This document shows positions 5,941-6,733 of a stretch of DNA of 6,733 bases, piece after piece. Both the position numbers and the translations under genes were made by a program. The DNA is from JBBDYG01 sp040901765 (lineage in GTDB: Bacteria > Planctomycetota > Planctomycetia > Pirellulales > Lacipirellulaceae). The stretch lies in the NCBI GenBank assembly GCA_040901765.1, contig JBBDYG010000037.1, forward strand, positions 1 to 6,733, written 5' to 3'. Numbering within the stretch: position 1 is the first letter of the stretch; each line of letters starts with the position of its first letter. Below the pieces are notes generated by a model, which was not told the DNA's origin, did no database searches, and saw only the letters and a list, made by a program, of their open reading frames with translations.

Positions 5941-6170
5941 TTGGAAAGCGGTGCGCGCTATCAGCGACCACGCCGCGCGGCGCATTCGTCATCGCTCGGG
6001 ATGTGCGCGCCCACGGTGCGATATGGTGACCCGCTGCCCTTGCAAAACCACCGCCGGAGCCAGAACGCGATGACCGAAAGCCACCCGAAATGTAAGTTAA
6101 TTGACTGCCGTTTTGCGCGGCCCCGAACGCGAATCCCCCGGAAAATCAAGGGCGAGTCGTGGGCGCCGCC
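5941..6170. other. Non-coding stretch, no gene supported
   Basis: Open frames exist on both strands here, but they begin at poor starts without a ribosome-binding site, and they read as low-complexity Arg/Ser/Pro-rich protein typical of shadow frames in GC-rich DNA. I see no RNA gene, promoter or protein family. Together with its surroundings (5598-6512), this is the longest stretch in the window without a convincing long gene. Confidence 0.5.
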
Positions 6171-6227
6171 TGGCAAAACTCGCCGACTTTTGCCACCGCG
6201 ATCGCCATCGCGCCGCGTTTGGCAAAA
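6171..6227. repeat. Alternative hairpins sharing the arm TTTTGCCA
   Basis: TGGCAAAA occurs at 6171-6178 and again at 6220-6227, with its complement TTTTGCCA between them at 6188-6195. The middle arm can pair with either neighbour: a hairpin with a 9-nt loop on the left, or a longer one on the right that encloses a perfect CGCGAT-cgcc-ATCGCG stem (6197-6212). The two folds exclude each other, as in an attenuator, but no adjacent gene or T-run makes this a working switch. It may be repeat debris. Confidence 0.55.
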
Positions 6228-6290
6228 CCACTCCCATGCCCCTTCCAGTGACACCGATGGCTCATTATCAATCTAAGCATCAATAAATAG

Positions 6291-6357
6291 CTGGCAGCGG
6301 GCAGACGGCAGTGAAGAAAATACAGCGGCGCACATCGCGTCTCTTGCTGCCTACTGC
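6291..6357. repeat. Palindromic repeat family 2, copy B (inverted relative to copy A)
   Basis: The arms GGCAGCGGGCAG (6293-6304) and CTGCCTACTGCC (6347-6358) are complementary at 10 of 12 positions. GGCAGTGAAGAAA (6307-6319) matches the reverse complement of 5704-5716 exactly, and a GGCG-CGCAC-like centre follows as in copy A. The two copies face each other across 557 bp of gene-poor DNA. Confidence 0.6.
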
Positions 6358-6430
6358 CGGCCGCCGCCACTAGCTCCTTGCGGTTGCCCGACTGCTAGCA
6401 GTTTCATTGTTGAAAATCAGCGCATTTTGT

Positions 6431-6460
6431 TTGCAATCCCTCGGTGGGTTGTGTTAGGGT
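6431..6460 (+). promoter_or_regulatory. Candidate promoter for the LEPR-XLL gene
   Basis: TTGCAA (6431-6436) and TAGGGT (6455-6460) are 18 nt apart, within a GTGTTAGG block of the kind I associate with planctomycete promoters. An alternative is TTGAAA (6410-6415), 16 nt, TGCAAT (6432-6437). Either gives a leader of about 45-70 nt before the ATG at 6513. It is a weak motif match. Confidence 0.3.
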
Positions 6461-6512
6461 CATTGGAAGCAGGTTCTAGGCCAGCCGCAAAAACCCGGTT
6501 TGGAGAAGACCC

Positions 6513-6680
6513 ATGCGAAATTCTCACACAGCGTATCATCGTGCGCGGCGCATTCGATTTGAGACGCTTGAACCTCGCCACATGCTGGCGTTCCTCGCTG
6601 GCGATTACAATCTAAGCGGCGCTGTTGATCAAACCGATCACGACGAGTGGCGCGCCAACTTTGGGCAGATTGGGGAGTGA
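6513..6680 (+). CDS. Short LEPR-XLL protein with half a dockerin, possibly frame-truncated
   Basis: The ATG at 6513 follows GGAGAAG (6502-6508), a strong ribosome-binding site. The 55-residue product has a basic start (R10, R12, R13, R15) and FETLEPRHMLAFLAG (16-30), a LEPR-XLL motif that marks the N-terminus of exported planctomycete surface proteins. Directly after it comes one dockerin-like calcium loop, DYNLSGAVDQTD (31-42), and its helix HDEWRANFGQ. Ligands D31, N33, S35 and D42 fit. A complete dockerin needs a second loop, which is missing: TGA follows at 6678-6680. The -1 frame stays open from there to the window end, but its residues do not resemble a dockerin loop. The gene may be frameshifted, fused to foreign sequence, or truly short. 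Despite its length the start region makes it a real gene. Confidence 0.7.
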   Translation: MRNSHTAYHRARRIRFETLEPRHMLAFLAGDYNLSGAVDQTDHDEWRANFGQIGE

Positions 6681-6733
6681 ATCTGACGGCCCACCGGCCT
6701 CAAGCGCTCCATGATCCGGGTAATCTAGTCGAT

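Noticed and set aside
5729..5992. Minus-strand 87-codon frame
   Set aside because: It runs through the heptamer array and the operator palindrome, giving low-complexity NADFRMRNAES-type peptide; no credible start signal.
5941..6286. Overlapping open frames on both strands of the gene-poor segment
   Set aside because: Poor or non-ATG starts, no Shine-Dalgarno sequence, Arg/Pro/Ser-rich content and coverage of hairpin repeats all argue against coding.

Overview
The window looks like planctomycete DNA, most likely from the Pirellulales or a close relative. Three things point there: an N-terminal LEPR-XLL type export motif at the right end, a large repetitive beta-helix protein ending in a type I dockerin at the left end, and a small membrane protein with a PPEWAPWSLL core of a kind I associate with planctomycetes. 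The assignment comes from protein character only; no marker gene is present.

Layout: 43-2736 (+) is the 3' part of a giant surface or secreted protein built from about 250-residue beta-helix repeats and a C-terminal dockerin. Its 5' end lies outside the window or is frame-disrupted at the left edge. Converging on it from the minus strand are three genes: a RimB/COG4067-type retropepsin-like protease (4372-4839), rimK (3141-4046) and a 73-residue two-helix membrane protein (2765-2986). RimK adds glutamates to the C-terminus of ribosomal protein S6 in proteobacteria, and in Pseudomonas a RimB-type protease is encoded with it, so this is a planctomycete rim locus. A 207-bp foldback element made of nested palindromes (4120-4326) sits between the protease gene and rimK. 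Divergent from the protease gene is an acidic, His-containing lipoprotein (5025-5597, +). The two appear to share a promoter region with overlapping -10 boxes near 4898-4905.

The stretch 5598-6512 has no convincing long gene. It holds two inverted copies of a short palindromic repeat (5668-5733 and 6291-6357). Between them lie an isolated promoter/operator/ribosome-binding-site unit that opens only a 12-codon reading frame (5751-5855), five tandem heptanucleotides (5905-5939), and a set of mutually exclusive hairpins (6171-6227). It reads like an accumulation of small repeats and gene debris.

At the right edge a well-initiated 55-codon gene (6513-6680) encodes a LEPR-XLL export motif followed at once by a half dockerin. 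It then stops, and the -1 frame stays open to the end of the window.

I see no CRISPR array, tRNA, rRNA, transposase or defence system. The strongest candidates for something undescribed are the foldback element, the orphan regulated leader, and the link between the small membrane protein and the rim genes.
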